Shown here: piece after piece, positions 8,838 to 17,136 of the stretch | Numbering within the stretch: the stretch's first letter is position 1 | Layout: the number at the start of each line of letters is the position of its first letter | Source: Methylobacterium sp. Leaf117 | GTDB taxonomy: Bacteria > Pseudomonadota > Alphaproteobacteria > Rhizobiales > Beijerinckiaceae | Reading direction: 5' to 3' | DNA length: 64,000 nt | NCBI RefSeq assembly: GCF_001422985.1 | Contig: NZ_LMNL01000023.1 | Coordinates: 444,516-508,515 of the forward strand | The notes under the pieces: model-generated | Told to the model about the DNA's origin: nothing | The model's input: only the letters and a program-made list of their open reading frames with translations | Databases searched by the model: none | Program-made: the position numbers and the translations under genes

Positions 8838-9911
8838 TCAGGGTTCGTCCGCACCCCGGTTCGTGAATCGGGCATTACCGAGCCCGGTGCCGATGGTGAG
8901 CACCCCCCAGCGGGTCACATCCTGGCGATTCGGGACCTCGCTCAGTCCCTGGACGACGGCATCGTTGTGCATCACCACCATGGTGGCGTGATCGCCGATC
9001 CTGGGGATTGCTGCCGCGATCCGCTCCACGAGGTTGAAGTCGTCGCCTTCCCAGTGTCCGGGCAGGTTCTGGCCACCACGCTTGATCGTACCATCGGCCT
9101 CGATCATGCCCGGGCAGCCGATGCCAATGAAGGGAGCCAAGCTGAAGCTGGCCCGGTCCGCTCGGCGAATGAGATCCGACAGCATACCGATCAGCCGGTC
9201 CACGGCCTCGTCCCGACTCGGCATCGGATCTTCGTCGCGATGTCGCCAGATCTCCGAGCGCCACACTTCGCTGCGAGAGAGGTCCGGCGCTTTCTTCAGG
9301 TTCGTCGTCACCACGCCGGCACGGATGTTGCTGCCACCGATGTCAACGGCGAGCAGACTGTCATATCCCGCGAACATCCATGCGGGCGCCAGATGCACCG
9401 CACCGATCAGGCCGCCCTCGTCGGGATGGTGCCGGATGGGCTCGAGGGTCACATCGATACCCGCTGCGCGCAGGAGGACACCGGCTCGACCGATGGCGAG
9501 GTAGCCGACCTGGCTGTCGCTGAACCCGCCGCCGACCACGATCGCCTGCGTTCCGGCCCACCCGTCCTGGTTCAGGAAGATCTTGACCACTCGCGCGAGT
9601 TCCTGTCCGAAGCCCTCGATAGCGCTGAACACGACGCCTGAGGCGAGCGGGTCGTCGGCGACCAGAATCTGGTCGAGGCGCCGCTTCGAGAAATCACAGC
9701 TCTTCTTGTCGCCGAGAGGATCGGGACCGAGCGCGCGTAGGCTGTCGCGGCACGCTTCCAGCATCTCGCGAAAAGCTGACTTGGAGACCCGATCGCCGAT
9801 GAAGCCGTCACCGTCCTTCAGCTCGATGTTGTAGTCGTCGACTACGACGGAGGGCAGCCTCTGGGCCGCGTGCGCGAGACCCGCCTCGCGGAACTGAATA
9901 TCCTTGACCAT
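8838..9911 (-). CDS. ROK-family protein with circularly permuted domain order
   Basis: ROK proteins are sugar kinases or sugar-sensing repressors built on the actin-like ATPase fold. Here the motifs occur in swapped order. What is normally the C-terminal half comes first (IVVGGGFSDSQVG about 124-136, GGLIGAVHLAP 166-176). The normal N-terminal half follows (LAVDIGGSNIR 187-197, FIGIGCPGMIE 261-271, NDAVVQGLSE 316-325, TIGTGLGNA 339-347). The presumed catalytic Asp is D317. The zinc motif CxCGxxGC and the ExGH of typical ROK proteins are absent, as is a helix-turn-helix. The start is ATG 9911, 357 residues. I recall similar rhizobial proteins, so it may be an established subfamily; the substrate is unknown. 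Confidence 0.8.
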   Translation of the reverse strand: MVKDIQFREAGLAHAAQRLPSVVVDDYNIELKDGDGFIGDRVSKSAFREMLEACRDSLRALGPDPLGDKKSCDFSKRRLDQILVADDPLASGVVFSAIEGFGQELARVVKIFLNQDGWAGTQAIVVGGGFSDSQVGYLAIGRAGVLLRAAGIDVTLEPIRHHPDEGGLIGAVHLAPAWMFAGYDSLLAVDIGGSNIRAGVVTTNLKKAPDLSRSEVWRSEIWRHRDEDPMPSRDEAVDRLIGMLSDLIRRADRASFSLAPFIGIGCPGMIEADGTIKRGGQNLPGHWEGDDFNLVERIAAAIPRIGDHATMVVMHNDAVVQGLSEVPNRQDVTRWGVLTIGTGLGNARFTNRGADEP

Positions 9912-9966
9912 GCCGATTCGTCTGCCCCTCGCCTCGCTGTCATGCGCACCTCAACGCCCAAGCCGT

Positions 9967-10329
9967 TTATTTGGGCTTCAGGGTTTCTCCGGCGGTCGGA
10001 GCCTTCGGCTCGCGGGCTTCCATGAGATCCTCGGCCTTGTCCTCGTCCGTATCGCCTCCGCGCTCGATCGTTTTCTCGGGATTGGCCGCCAGCGCGCGCA
10101 CGATCTCCACGAGGCGCTCGCACTCGGCGGCGTACTTGTAGGTTTCGAGCACGATGGCGGCATCCCGAAGGGTGCGCAGGTCGCGCACCGTCTGCTTATT
10201 GGCGGTTTCACGCAGCTCGCTCTTCGCCGCGATCGCCTCTTCGAGCTTCGCGCCCTTCACATCGCAGGCGGCCTGTGCCGCGGCAGCGCTGGCGAAAAGA
10301 ACGAGGGCAGTGGCGAGGGGGGTGCGCAT
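9967..10329 (-). CDS. Hypothetical secreted protein
   Basis: A 120-residue protein with a clear signal peptide (residues 1-20, cleavage after AQA) and a mature part containing two cysteines (CDVKG, CERLVEIVR) that could form a disulfide. The central segment TVRDLRTLRDAAIVLETY resembles the leader that precedes PRC-barrel domains in some rhizobial secreted proteins, but no barrel follows here. The C-terminus is charged and Pro-rich. It lies between a ROK gene and a response regulator, all on the minus strand. I cannot assign a function. Confidence 0.7.
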   Translation of the reverse strand: MRTPLATALVLFASAAAAQAACDVKGAKLEEAIAAKSELRETANKQTVRDLRTLRDAAIVLETYKYAAECERLVEIVRALAANPEKTIERGGDTDEDKAEDLMEAREPKAPTAGETLKPK

Positions 10330-10374
10330 CGTGGTGCTCCAGGGGGGGCGGCGCGCGCACGATGCGCGGCCGGT

Positions 10375-10803
10375 TCAGGCGTGCTGAGGGTCGGAACGCA
10401 GGATCTCGTTGGCGAGGGCCACGAGCTGGCTCAGCCGGTAAGGTTTGGGAACGAAGATGGAATGCGCGACCGCATCGGCCTGGGACAAATGTCCGCGCCC
10501 CCCCGAGGTGTAGACGACTGGCAGGTTCGGCAAGTGCCGGCGCGCGCGATGCGCCAACGCGATGCCGTTCGTGTTGCGAGCCAAATCGATATCGGTGAAG
10601 AGCAGGTCCACCCGTTCCCGCGCCAGGATGTCCTCGGCCGCGTCGGCATCGGCTGCCGTGAGGACCCGGTAGCCCTCGTCGAGCAAGGCCTCGGCAGCCA
10701 GTTCGCAAACCATCGCCTCATCCTCGACCACCAGAACGGTCTCGGTGGCGATGCGCGGACGGAAGGCGGGCACGGTGGGAAAAGCGCAAGCGAAGGAAAT
10801 CAT
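10375..10803 (-). CDS. Single-domain response regulator (CheY-like)
   Basis: A stand-alone receiver domain of 142 residues with no output domain. The acidic pocket ETVLVVEDE (about 21-29), phospho-acceptor Asp71 in LLFTDIDLA, the switch Thr in VVYTSGG and the Lys in FVPKPY are all present. About 20 residues precede the receiver from ATG 10803. This type (FixJ/KdpE-receiver-like with xPKPY) usually acts by protein-protein contact, often with a hybrid histidine kinase; no partner kinase is in the window. It is 45 bp upstream of the small secreted protein gene and divergent from the DUF1275 gene. Confidence 0.88.
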   Translation of the reverse strand: MISFACAFPTVPAFRPRIATETVLVVEDEAMVCELAAEALLDEGYRVLTAADADAAEDILARERVDLLFTDIDLARNTNGIALAHRARRHLPNLPVVYTSGGRGHLSQADAVAHSIFVPKPYRLSQLVALANEILRSDPQHA

Positions 10804-10971
10804 GACGCAACTCCGACTCACCCGGCGTGAGGCCCTGAGGCCCGTGCCGGATCGCAAGACAAACGGGCGGCCGGTCGGCATCGTTCGCTGCCATTCACTC
10901 CAATTGCGCGGACTTGGTAAGCGAAGCTTTAACCTTGCGGGCTCGGTGGTGAACGGGTGCGCGCAGCATCC

Positions 10972-11655
10972 ATGACCCGTACCTGGCATCTCGGCTTCGG
11001 AGTCGTCCTCACGGCCCTTGCAGGCTACGTCGACGCTCTTGGCTTCATCCGGCTCGGCGGCCTCTACACCTCGTTCATGAGCGGAAATACCACCCAGTTC
11101 GCGGTCTCGCTCGGACACGGCAACCTGCACCACGCGCTGTTGCCGGCGCTCTTGATTCTCGCGTTCCTGCTTGGTGGGATCTGCGGCGGCGGCCTCTCGG
11201 CCCTGACCCCGGCGCGCTGGGTCACGCCGGTCATCCTCGGTTTTGAAACGGCGGTGGTGAGTGCGGCCTTCCAGGCTGCGACGGCGGCTCCCGATTCCGG
11301 CATCGCGTCCCTCATGCTGGCCCTCGCCATGGGTGCGCAGAACGCCGTGCTCTCGCATGTTCAGGGCTTCCGGGCCGGAACCACCTTCGTCACGGGAGCG
11401 CTGTTCGGCTTCGGGCAGAAACTGGCGCTGGCACTCGCACGCCGCGGCGCCCGTCTGGCCTGGGTCGGCGATGCCGTCGTCTGGTTCTCGCTCCTGATCG
11501 GATCGATCGCCGGAACGGTCGCCTATGGGAAGCTGGCGTTGTATGCCCTCGCTATCCCCGCCGGCATCGCCGGTGTCCTCGCGCTCGTCGCGACGATCCT
11601 GATCGCGCGCACTCCCGTGTCCAAGGGGAGCGGCACCAAGATCGTTGCGAGGTGA
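10972..11655 (+). CDS. YoaK/DUF1275 family membrane protein
   Basis: Integral membrane protein of 227 residues with about six hydrophobic segments. The family signature is at the start: ALAGYVDALGFIRLGGLYTSFMSGNTTQ. It also has the second repeat-like motif ALAMGAQNAVLSHVQG...TTFVTG. The function of the family is unknown; members have been proposed as small-molecule transporters. ATG 10972 is preferred over GTG 10957. The intergenic region to the divergent response regulator (about 170 bp) should hold both promoters. Confidence 0.85.
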   Translation: MTRTWHLGFGVVLTALAGYVDALGFIRLGGLYTSFMSGNTTQFAVSLGHGNLHHALLPALLILAFLLGGICGGGLSALTPARWVTPVILGFETAVVSAAFQAATAAPDSGIASLMLALAMGAQNAVLSHVQGFRAGTTFVTGALFGFGQKLALALARRGARLAWVGDAVVWFSLLIGSIAGTVAYGKLALYALAIPAGIAGVLALVATILIARTPVSKGSGTKIVAR

Positions 11656-11690
11656 GGCCGCGAGTTTCGCGCTTCGAGAGATCTGTCCGC

Positions 11691-12692
11691 ATGAGAGCCC
11701 CCTCCCTCCTCGATCACGTCATGCCGGTTGTGGCCGGCGCTCACGTCACGCAGGCGGTCTGGCTGCAGGACACGGTTGCGTTCGCGCTCGGCGACGGCGC
11801 CGTTCTTGTCGTGTCGGATGAAGAAGCCAAGCGGGTGGAGGCGCATCCGGACGCCGGTATTCTCGTGGGCGCCAGTGACGGGCGCCGCCTCGTCACGGGA
11901 GGCGATGACGGACGGGTTGTGGCGATATCGGGCCGGGGCGAGGCCATCGAGGTTGCGAGCGTGAAGAACGGCGCCTGGATCGACGCTCTGGCCCTGCATG
12001 CCGATGGTGGCATCGCCTATGCGGCCGGCCGCAACGTCGTCGCCCGTGATGCCAAAGGCCGCGAGAAGACCTTCGCGGCTCCCTCCACAGCGCGCGGGCT
12101 TGCGTTCGCGCCAAAGGGCTACCGGCTCGCGGTCGCACACTACAACGGCGCCACCCTCTGGTATCCGAACCTCGAAACCGCGCCCGATTTCGTCGAGTGG
12201 AAGGGGTCTCATATCGACGTGACCTGGTCGCCGGACGGTCGTTTTGTGGTGACCACCATGCAAGAGAACTCCCTGCATGGCTGGCGCCTTCAGCCCGACC
12301 GCGGCCATATGCGGATGTCCGGCTACCCGGCGAAGGTGCGCTCGGTGTCCTGGTCGGGCGACGGCCATTGGCTCGCTACGAGCGGCGCCGAGGCGGCCAT
12401 CGTCTGGCCGTTCGACTCGAAGGAAGGCCCGACCGGTAAGGCCCCCCGCGAGTGCGGCGTGCGCCCGGCGCGCGTCTCGCGCGTCGCGTTTCACCCCAAG
12501 GCACTCGTGTTGGCCGTTGGCTACGAGGACGGCTGCATCCTGCTCGTGCGATTCGCGGACGCCTCCGAGTTGCTGGTGCGCCGGGCGGTCAAAGACAGCG
12601 CCATCTCGGCCCTGGCCTGGGATGGGCGCGGCAATCGTCTTGCCTTTGGCTGCGCCGATGGGCAGGCCGGCATCCTCAACCTTCCGGCCTGA
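11691..12692 (+). CDS. WD40 repeat protein
   Basis: A cytosolic beta-propeller of 333 residues from ATG 11691; GTG 11652 is an in-frame alternative. At least six WD40-like blades are visible, for example DGRRLVTGGDDGRVVAI, HIDVTWSPDGRFVVTTMQE, VRSVSWSGDGHWLATSGAE and AISALAWDGRGNRLAFGCADG. It carries no enzyme domain, so a scaffold role is likely. It follows the DUF1275 gene closely, and the next small gene starts 8 bp after its stop, so these two are probably co-translated. In other alphaproteobacteria such WD40 genes, as I recall, lie beside CobW-type metallochaperones; none is seen here. Confidence 0.82.
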   Translation: MRAPSLLDHVMPVVAGAHVTQAVWLQDTVAFALGDGAVLVVSDEEAKRVEAHPDAGILVGASDGRRLVTGGDDGRVVAISGRGEAIEVASVKNGAWIDALALHADGGIAYAAGRNVVARDAKGREKTFAAPSTARGLAFAPKGYRLAVAHYNGATLWYPNLETAPDFVEWKGSHIDVTWSPDGRFVVTTMQENSLHGWRLQPDRGHMRMSGYPAKVRSVSWSGDGHWLATSGAEAAIVWPFDSKEGPTGKAPRECGVRPARVSRVAFHPKALVLAVGYEDGCILLVRFADASELLVRRAVKDSAISALAWDGRGNRLAFGCADGQAGILNLPA

Positions 12693-12700
12693 GGCGCATC

Positions 12701-12988
12701 GTGGCCTTGCTAGGATTTGGAGCCCGCCGCCCCCCTGCGGATCAGGCGGCCCGCGCGGCGATCGTCGCCTGGGTCCGACGTTGTGGCGCCCTGCCGGATT
12801 CTGCCGTCGTGAAGGCCAGCGAGATTGTCTGTGCTGATCCGGCCTGCCCCGGCTTGGAGACTGTGATCCTCATCATGGTGTCCGGACGGCCGACTCGTGC
12901 CATCAAGGTCGTGCGTGCGATGCCGGAGATTACGGAGGCCGACATCGTCGAAGCGTTCGCCAGGGAGGAGGGCGAGCGCGAGGCGTGA
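12701..12988 (+). CDS. Small conserved hypothetical protein paired with the WD40 gene
   Basis: A 95-residue protein starting at GTG 12701, 8 bp after the WD40 stop. Its core is a Cys-containing loop, EIVCADPACPGLETVILIM, followed by basic RPTRAIKVVRAMP and a C-terminal acidic helix (ITEADIVEAFA). The two cysteines flanking ADPA could bind metal or form a redox pair. An in-frame extension back to 12452 overlaps the WD40 coding sequence and is rejected. I recognise the CxDPxCPG pattern from other alphaproteobacterial hypothetical proteins but know no function. Confidence 0.72.
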   Translation: MALLGFGARRPPADQAARAAIVAWVRRCGALPDSAVVKASEIVCADPACPGLETVILIMVSGRPTRAIKVVRAMPEITEADIVEAFAREEGEREA

Positions 12989-13054
12989 TGGAACGACCGG
13001 AACCGGCCGTGCCGCCACGCTTTGTACCACACCCGCAAGCGCGCAGAGGTGCCG

Positions 13055-13579
13055 ATGTTTCGCGTCCTACGCACTCTCGGGCTCGCCCTCGGGCTCCTCG
13101 TTGGCGCCATCGCGGCGCAGGCCCCGGAATTCGCTCAGCAATATGCCCAGCGACTCGGCGGCACCCTTGATGAACTCCGCCGTCTCGTCTCCGGCTTCGA
13201 AGCCGATGCTGTCGCGACTGGCCGAAGCCGGGACGATGCTGTCGCACGCCTGCGCAGCGACGGCGATGCACTGGTGGCCCGCCGCGGCGAGGCAGCTCGC
13301 CAGGACATCGCGCGCCTCGCTGCGTTGACCCGGCAGCGCCAAGCGCTCGCAGAGGCAGCCGGGCCTCTCGGACGCGTCGTCGTCCTGCTGCGTGATCCCG
13401 ACCTCGCTCTCGCGCGCGCAACCTATCAGGACTACGCGCCCGCCATTCCCACGACGGCCGATGGCGTGACGGCAGGACTGCTCGGCTTTCTCGTCGCCTG
13501 GGCGGGTCTTCGCCTGCTTGTGGATCTCGGCCAGCGCGTCGTCGGCCGACGCACGCGACCCGTGCCCCGGCGGGCATGA
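13055..13579 (+). CDS. DUF2937 family protein
   Basis: A 174-residue protein with a hydrophobic N-terminal segment (about 3-25, signal or anchor), a helical mid-part and a second hydrophobic segment near the C-terminus (GVTAGLLGFLVAWAGLRLLVDL), so both ends may sit in the inner membrane. The family signature is PEFAQQYAQRLGGTLDELR. ATG 13055 is preferred because GCAGAGG precedes it; the in-frame GTG/TTG region at 13022 lacks this. The gene is 66 bp after the small Cys protein. Function unknown. Confidence 0.8.
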   Translation: MFRVLRTLGLALGLLVGAIAAQAPEFAQQYAQRLGGTLDELRRLVSGFEADAVATGRSRDDAVARLRSDGDALVARRGEAARQDIARLAALTRQRQALAEAAGPLGRVVVLLRDPDLALARATYQDYAPAIPTTADGVTAGLLGFLVAWAGLRLLVDLGQRVVGRRTRPVPRRA

Positions 13580-13710
13580 ACCAGAGCGCCGGGCCGCGGA
13601 GGCCCGACTGTTGCACGACGTCTACAGCCCAGCCGAACTGGGTGGACTAGGGTCTGTGCCTCAGCACGCGGGCCCCATCCTGGCGTCGATTCACGGCCTT
13701 AATCGAACCC

Positions 13711-14949
13711 ATGCCGCGCGCGCCTATCACCTCCATCGATCCAGCCCTCGACGCCGCCGCGCTTCTGCGCCGGATCGGCTTCATCGGCCTGTTCGTGGTC
13801 ATGCCGGTCGCCGCTCAAGTCGCCCGGCGCGCGGTCGTGATCCTCGCACCGATCTCCATTGCGCTGCTGGTGCTGGCCAGCGCCATTGACGGCAAGTCCC
13901 GTTCGGTCCGGCCGGCCTCGACGCGCCTGCTTCGTTCGTCCGCTTTCCTGGCCGGCGCCCTGGTGATCCTGTGGTCGGCGCTGTCGCTGATCTGGACTCC
14001 GTTCCTCAGTCTCGCCACCGAGCGGCTTCTCAACCTCGTCGCGACCCTGCTGATGACCATCGGGGGATATCTTGCTCTCCCCGACCGGATGCGTTCGGCC
14101 AACCTCTACCTCCTGCCGGTGGGCGTCGCGGCGGCAGCCCTGTTCGCCATCGGGCTCGGGCTCACGGGACAAGGGCCGTTCGGCCAAGGCTTCCTGCGCG
14201 CCGATGAGGATTCCATCCTGGACCGAGGTCTGATCCTTCTCATCCTGTTCGTCTGGCCTGCCGTATCATGGCTTCGGTCGCGCGGGCGCAATGGCGAGGC
14301 ACTTGGCCTCGGCCTGGTTGTGTCGGTGGCGCTCCTGATTTCCCCGGGCCCGACGACCCTGGTCGCGCTCGCGATCGGAGCCGTGGCCTTCGCGCTCACC
14401 GCCTTCCGGCCGGTTTCCACTCCGCGTCTCCTGGCGGGCACCGCTGCGGCGCTTCTCGTGCTCGGTCCGGTTCTCCCGTTCCTGGCGCGCCCGATCGGCG
14501 CGACCCTGTTCGGCGGCCGCGCCCCCGGCGTCCTCAGCCTAAAGGCATGGCAGACGATCGTCACCAGCGAGCCGGTGCGCCTCATCACCGGGCACGGCCT
14601 GGAGACGGCCCTGCGCGGCCGCTTCGTCAACCTGCTGCCGATGAATGCGCCGCGCACCCTGCTGTTCGAACTTTGGTACGAACTCGGGCTGGTGGGCGCT
14701 TTCGCCGCCGCGTTCGCCCTGTATGCCGCCATTCGCCGAGCGGGACGCGAGGCCTCCGTTCTGGTGCCGGGAGCGATGGCGGCCTTCGCGTCCGCGTTCG
14801 TCATCGCGTGTATCGGCGTCGGTATGACCGTGATGTGGTGGCTCACCACTCTGGCGGTCGCCATCCTGGTCTTCGTGGCGGTGGAGCGCGGGCAGTTCCG
14901 AACCCGCCGGCCCAAGGCCAGTCTGTTGCCCTCCGCGCTGAAGGCCTGA
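13711..14949 (+). CDS. O-antigen ligase-like (Wzy/WaaL superfamily) membrane protein
   Basis: A polytopic inner-membrane protein of 412 residues with about ten hydrophobic helices and a larger periplasmic loop after GRAPGVLSLKAWQ. That loop carries the LITGHGLETALR motif, followed by NAPRTLLFELWYELGLVGAF; the pattern GxG...H/N-N...ELGxxG is typical of O-antigen ligases and polymerases. Such proteins transfer or polymerise undecaprenyl-linked glycan at the outer leaflet. No other surface polysaccharide genes are adjacent, so the substrate is unknown and the family label is all that can be given. Confidence 0.75.
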   Translation: MPRAPITSIDPALDAAALLRRIGFIGLFVVMPVAAQVARRAVVILAPISIALLVLASAIDGKSRSVRPASTRLLRSSAFLAGALVILWSALSLIWTPFLSLATERLLNLVATLLMTIGGYLALPDRMRSANLYLLPVGVAAAALFAIGLGLTGQGPFGQGFLRADEDSILDRGLILLILFVWPAVSWLRSRGRNGEALGLGLVVSVALLISPGPTTLVALAIGAVAFALTAFRPVSTPRLLAGTAAALLVLGPVLPFLARPIGATLFGGRAPGVLSLKAWQTIVTSEPVRLITGHGLETALRGRFVNLLPMNAPRTLLFELWYELGLVGAFAAAFALYAAIRRAGREASVLVPGAMAAFASAFVIACIGVGMTVMWWLTTLAVAILVFVAVERGQFRTRRPKASLLPSALKA

Positions 14950-15011
14950 CCCCGACAGCGGCGGACGTCTTTCGGGCGCCGGACGATCGCTTCCGATAAG
15001 GGGGCGCGGGG

Positions 15012-15434
15012 TTACGCGTCCGCAGCGGCCTCGATCGCCGCCATGTCGGCGTCCGACAAGCCGAAATGATGGCCAATCTCGTGAATGAGGACGTGCGTGA
15101 CGAGATGGCCGAGGGTCTCGTCGTGTTCGGCCCAGTCGTCGAGAAGGGGGCGGCGATAGAGCCAGACCTGGTTCGGCATCTGTCCGGTCGCGACATCGCC
15201 CCCCTGCGCCATGCCGATGCCGCGGAATAGACCGAGGAGATCGAAGGGACTGTCGCAGTCCATTTCCTGCAAGGTCTCGTCGTCGGGAAAGTCTTCGATG
15301 TGGATGACAAGGCCGGCGCAGAGGTTGCGGAACACCAGTGGAAGGTTGGAGAAGGCGGCGTGCGCCAGGTCCTCGAAATCCGCGAGCCCCGGCGCTCGGG
15401 CCGACGTCCAGTCCCGGGGGATCTCGCGGTTCAT
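15012..15434 (-). CDS. Metallopeptidase family protein (zincin-like, DUF1025)
   Basis: A cytosolic zincin-like minimal metalloprotease of 140 residues. The zinc motif HEIGHHFGLSDADM starts at residue 118 (His118, Glu119, His122), with Asp128 as a plausible third ligand. The N-terminal half has FEDLAHAAFSNLP and the mid part GLFRGI typical of the family. The cellular substrate is unknown. Its ATG overlaps the TGA of the upstream HAD gene (ATGA on the minus strand), so the two are translationally coupled. Alphaproteobacterial relatives are similar in length. Confidence 0.86.
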   Translation of the reverse strand: MNREIPRDWTSARAPGLADFEDLAHAAFSNLPLVFRNLCAGLVIHIEDFPDDETLQEMDCDSPFDLLGLFRGIGMAQGGDVATGQMPNQVWLYRRPLLDDWAEHDETLGHLVTHVLIHEIGHHFGLSDADMAAIEAAADA

Positions 15435-16159
15435 ACGAGTTCCGGCAGTACGCGCTGTTCCAGGAACCGGGCCAGATCGCTGGTGATATGGTCGATATGC
15501 GGCTCGCGCACGGCCTCCTGCTCGAAGGCTTCGCGAAACGGGTCGACCGTCGGGGGCACCACGAGAACGGTGGACATGCCGATATCGTGCGGAACGACCA
15601 GGTTGCGGGCGATGTCCTCGAACAGGGCTGCCCGACGAGGGTCGACCCCGTGGCGCTTCAGGAATCGCTCATAGGTCGAGCGTTCGGGCTTTGGAACGAA
15701 ATCCGCATCCGCGATGTCGAAGACGTCCTCGAAATGGTCGAGGATACCGAGCTTGGCCGCGACGTTCTCGGCATGGCGGCGGGAGCCGTTGGTCAGGATC
15801 AGCTTGCGACCGGGCAGCCGTTCGATGGCGTCCCCGAGGGCAGGGTCGAGACGGATCGTGGAGTGATCGATGTCGTGAGCGAAATCGAGGAAGTCGTGCG
15901 GGTCGATCTCAGCCTCGACCATCAGCGCCTTCAGGGTCGTCCCGTAGCGATGATAGAAGTATTTCTGCAGGGCGCGGGCCGACAACCCGTCCAGGCCGTA
16001 CAGGCGCATGACGTAGAGCGTGATGCGCTCGTCCACCTGTGGCCAGACGCGCGCATCGCTGGGATACAACGTGTTGTCGAGGTCGAAGACCCAGGTATCG
16101 ACGTGGCGAAAGCCGCGGGACTGGGCGGTGGTAAAGTGAATCTCGCCGGGCAGGAACAC
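15431..16159 (-). CDS. HAD-family pyrimidine 5'-nucleotidase
   Basis: A haloacid-dehalogenase-fold phosphatase that probably dephosphorylates pyrimidine mononucleotides or damaged analogues. Motif I is VFDLDNTLYP, motif II KLILTNGS, motif III around KPERSTYERFL and motif IV ALFEDIARNL. The starting point is uncertain. The frame is open back to 16306, but GTG 16159 gives 242 residues, close to the family's usual size, with about 19 residues before the first motif. In many rhizobia this gene neighbours argB; here argB is 4 kb away with the sia operon between. Confidence 0.85.
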   Translation of the reverse strand: MFLPGEIHFTTAQSRGFRHVDTWVFDLDNTLYPSDARVWPQVDERITLYVMRLYGLDGLSARALQKYFYHRYGTTLKALMVEAEIDPHDFLDFAHDIDHSTIRLDPALGDAIERLPGRKLILTNGSRRHAENVAAKLGILDHFEDVFDIADADFVPKPERSTYERFLKRHGVDPRRAALFEDIARNLVVPHDIGMSTVLVVPPTVDPFREAFEQEAVREPHIDHITSDLARFLEQRVLPELV

Positions 16160-16567
16160 GGTGTCGCAATGCGGTTCGGGGTGGGCGGAGAAGCCCGGCC
16201 GCTCCAAGTGGGGGCCGGACTCCGAGAAGGAAAGCGTGGCGTCGCTCCTTTTCAGAGCATGGCCGCAGCGATCCGGCAAGCAGGTGGCCGGCCAGACCAT
16301 CGGCATGAGGCCATCGCAATGAGATCAGGTCGCGATCGAGGCCGTTCTGTTCCAGCGTAAAATGATTGGCATTTAGGCAATCCGGCAATATTTGAATGGT
16401 GAATAGGCATTGCCGGCATTGATCTGGCGATATGCTGCTCAAGATGCGGTTGAAATTTCCGGCGTATCACCTTAACCCGACATATACGAACGAGCGGCTA
16501 TTGCAGTGTGGCCGTACAGCGCAAGGTGTGCCGCGGCGTACGACCCCGTAAACCGGGAGAAATTGCT
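16160..16567. promoter_or_regulatory. Intergenic region upstream of the sia operon, with an inverted repeat
   Basis: About 400 bp without a convincing gene, AT-richer than its surroundings between 16340 and 16500. It holds a perfect 8-bp inverted repeat, CCGGCAAT (16382-16389) and ATTGCCGG (16409-16416), separated by 19 bases. The repeat is a candidate operator for the divergent HAD gene or for siaB. No clear -35/-10 pair could be fixed by eye. Confidence 0.35.
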
Positions 16568-17122
16568 TTGCTCGCTCGCGATTTCATGAACTTCTTCGAT
16601 GCCTCCCGGCGTCAGGGCGTTATTCTCTCCTTCGGCGGCGACATCTCCGAGAATGTCCTCTTCTCGCTCGGCGAGGTCCTGAGGTTGCGGATGAGCCAGG
16701 GTGAAACGGACGCGACCGTGGCCAAGCGCGTCTTCGCGATCTTCGTCGAGCAGGCGCAGAACGTCATCCGATACTCCGCCGACAAGGTCGCGCAGCCGTC
16801 CGGACCCTCGCCGGGACTGATCAGCAACGGGGTCATCGTCGTCGGCATGGAAGCGGGGCGCTTCTACGTCGTCTGCGGCAACGAACTGCCCGAGGCGGAT
16901 GTGCCCTCGCTGCGGGCCCGGCTCGACCATATCGCCAGCCTCAACAGCGATGAGCTGAAGGCGTTCTACCGCGAGAAGCTGCGTCAGCCGCCGGATGAGG
17001 GCAGCCTCGGGGGAAGCATCGGTCTGATCGAGATCGCACGGCGGTCCTCTGCGCCGGTCGAGTACGACTTTCAGGAGCTCGGCGCCGCGCGCAGCTTCTT
17101 CTGCCTCAAAGCCTATATCTGA
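16568..17122 (+). CDS. siaB: SiaB-type serine/threonine protein kinase
   Basis: GHKL-fold kinase predicted to phosphorylate SiaC and so switch off the diguanylate cyclase, as known for Pseudomonas aeruginosa SiaB. The protein has 184 residues. The N-box is EQAQNVIRYSA (about 61-71, Asn65) and the glycine box GGSIGLIEIARR (148-159). The N-terminal strand ILSFGGDISENVL is typical of the DUF6272/SiaB family. I chose TTG 16568 because GGGAGA ends 8 bases upstream; ATG 16586 (MNFFDASRR) is the alternative. It is the first gene of a siaB-siaC-siaD-siaA operon and lies 14 bp before siaC. Confidence 0.85.
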   Translation: MLARDFMNFFDASRRQGVILSFGGDISENVLFSLGEVLRLRMSQGETDATVAKRVFAIFVEQAQNVIRYSADKVAQPSGPSPGLISNGVIVVGMEAGRFYVVCGNELPEADVPSLRARLDHIASLNSDELKAFYREKLRQPPDEGSLGGSIGLIEIARRSSAPVEYDFQELGAARSFFCLKAYI

Positions 17123-17136
17123 CGAGCCTGCCACCG

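Noticed and set aside
15338..16360. Plus-strand open frame of 340 codons over the metallopeptidase and HAD genes
   Set aside because: Antisense shadow; both minus-strand proteins have catalytic motifs in frame.
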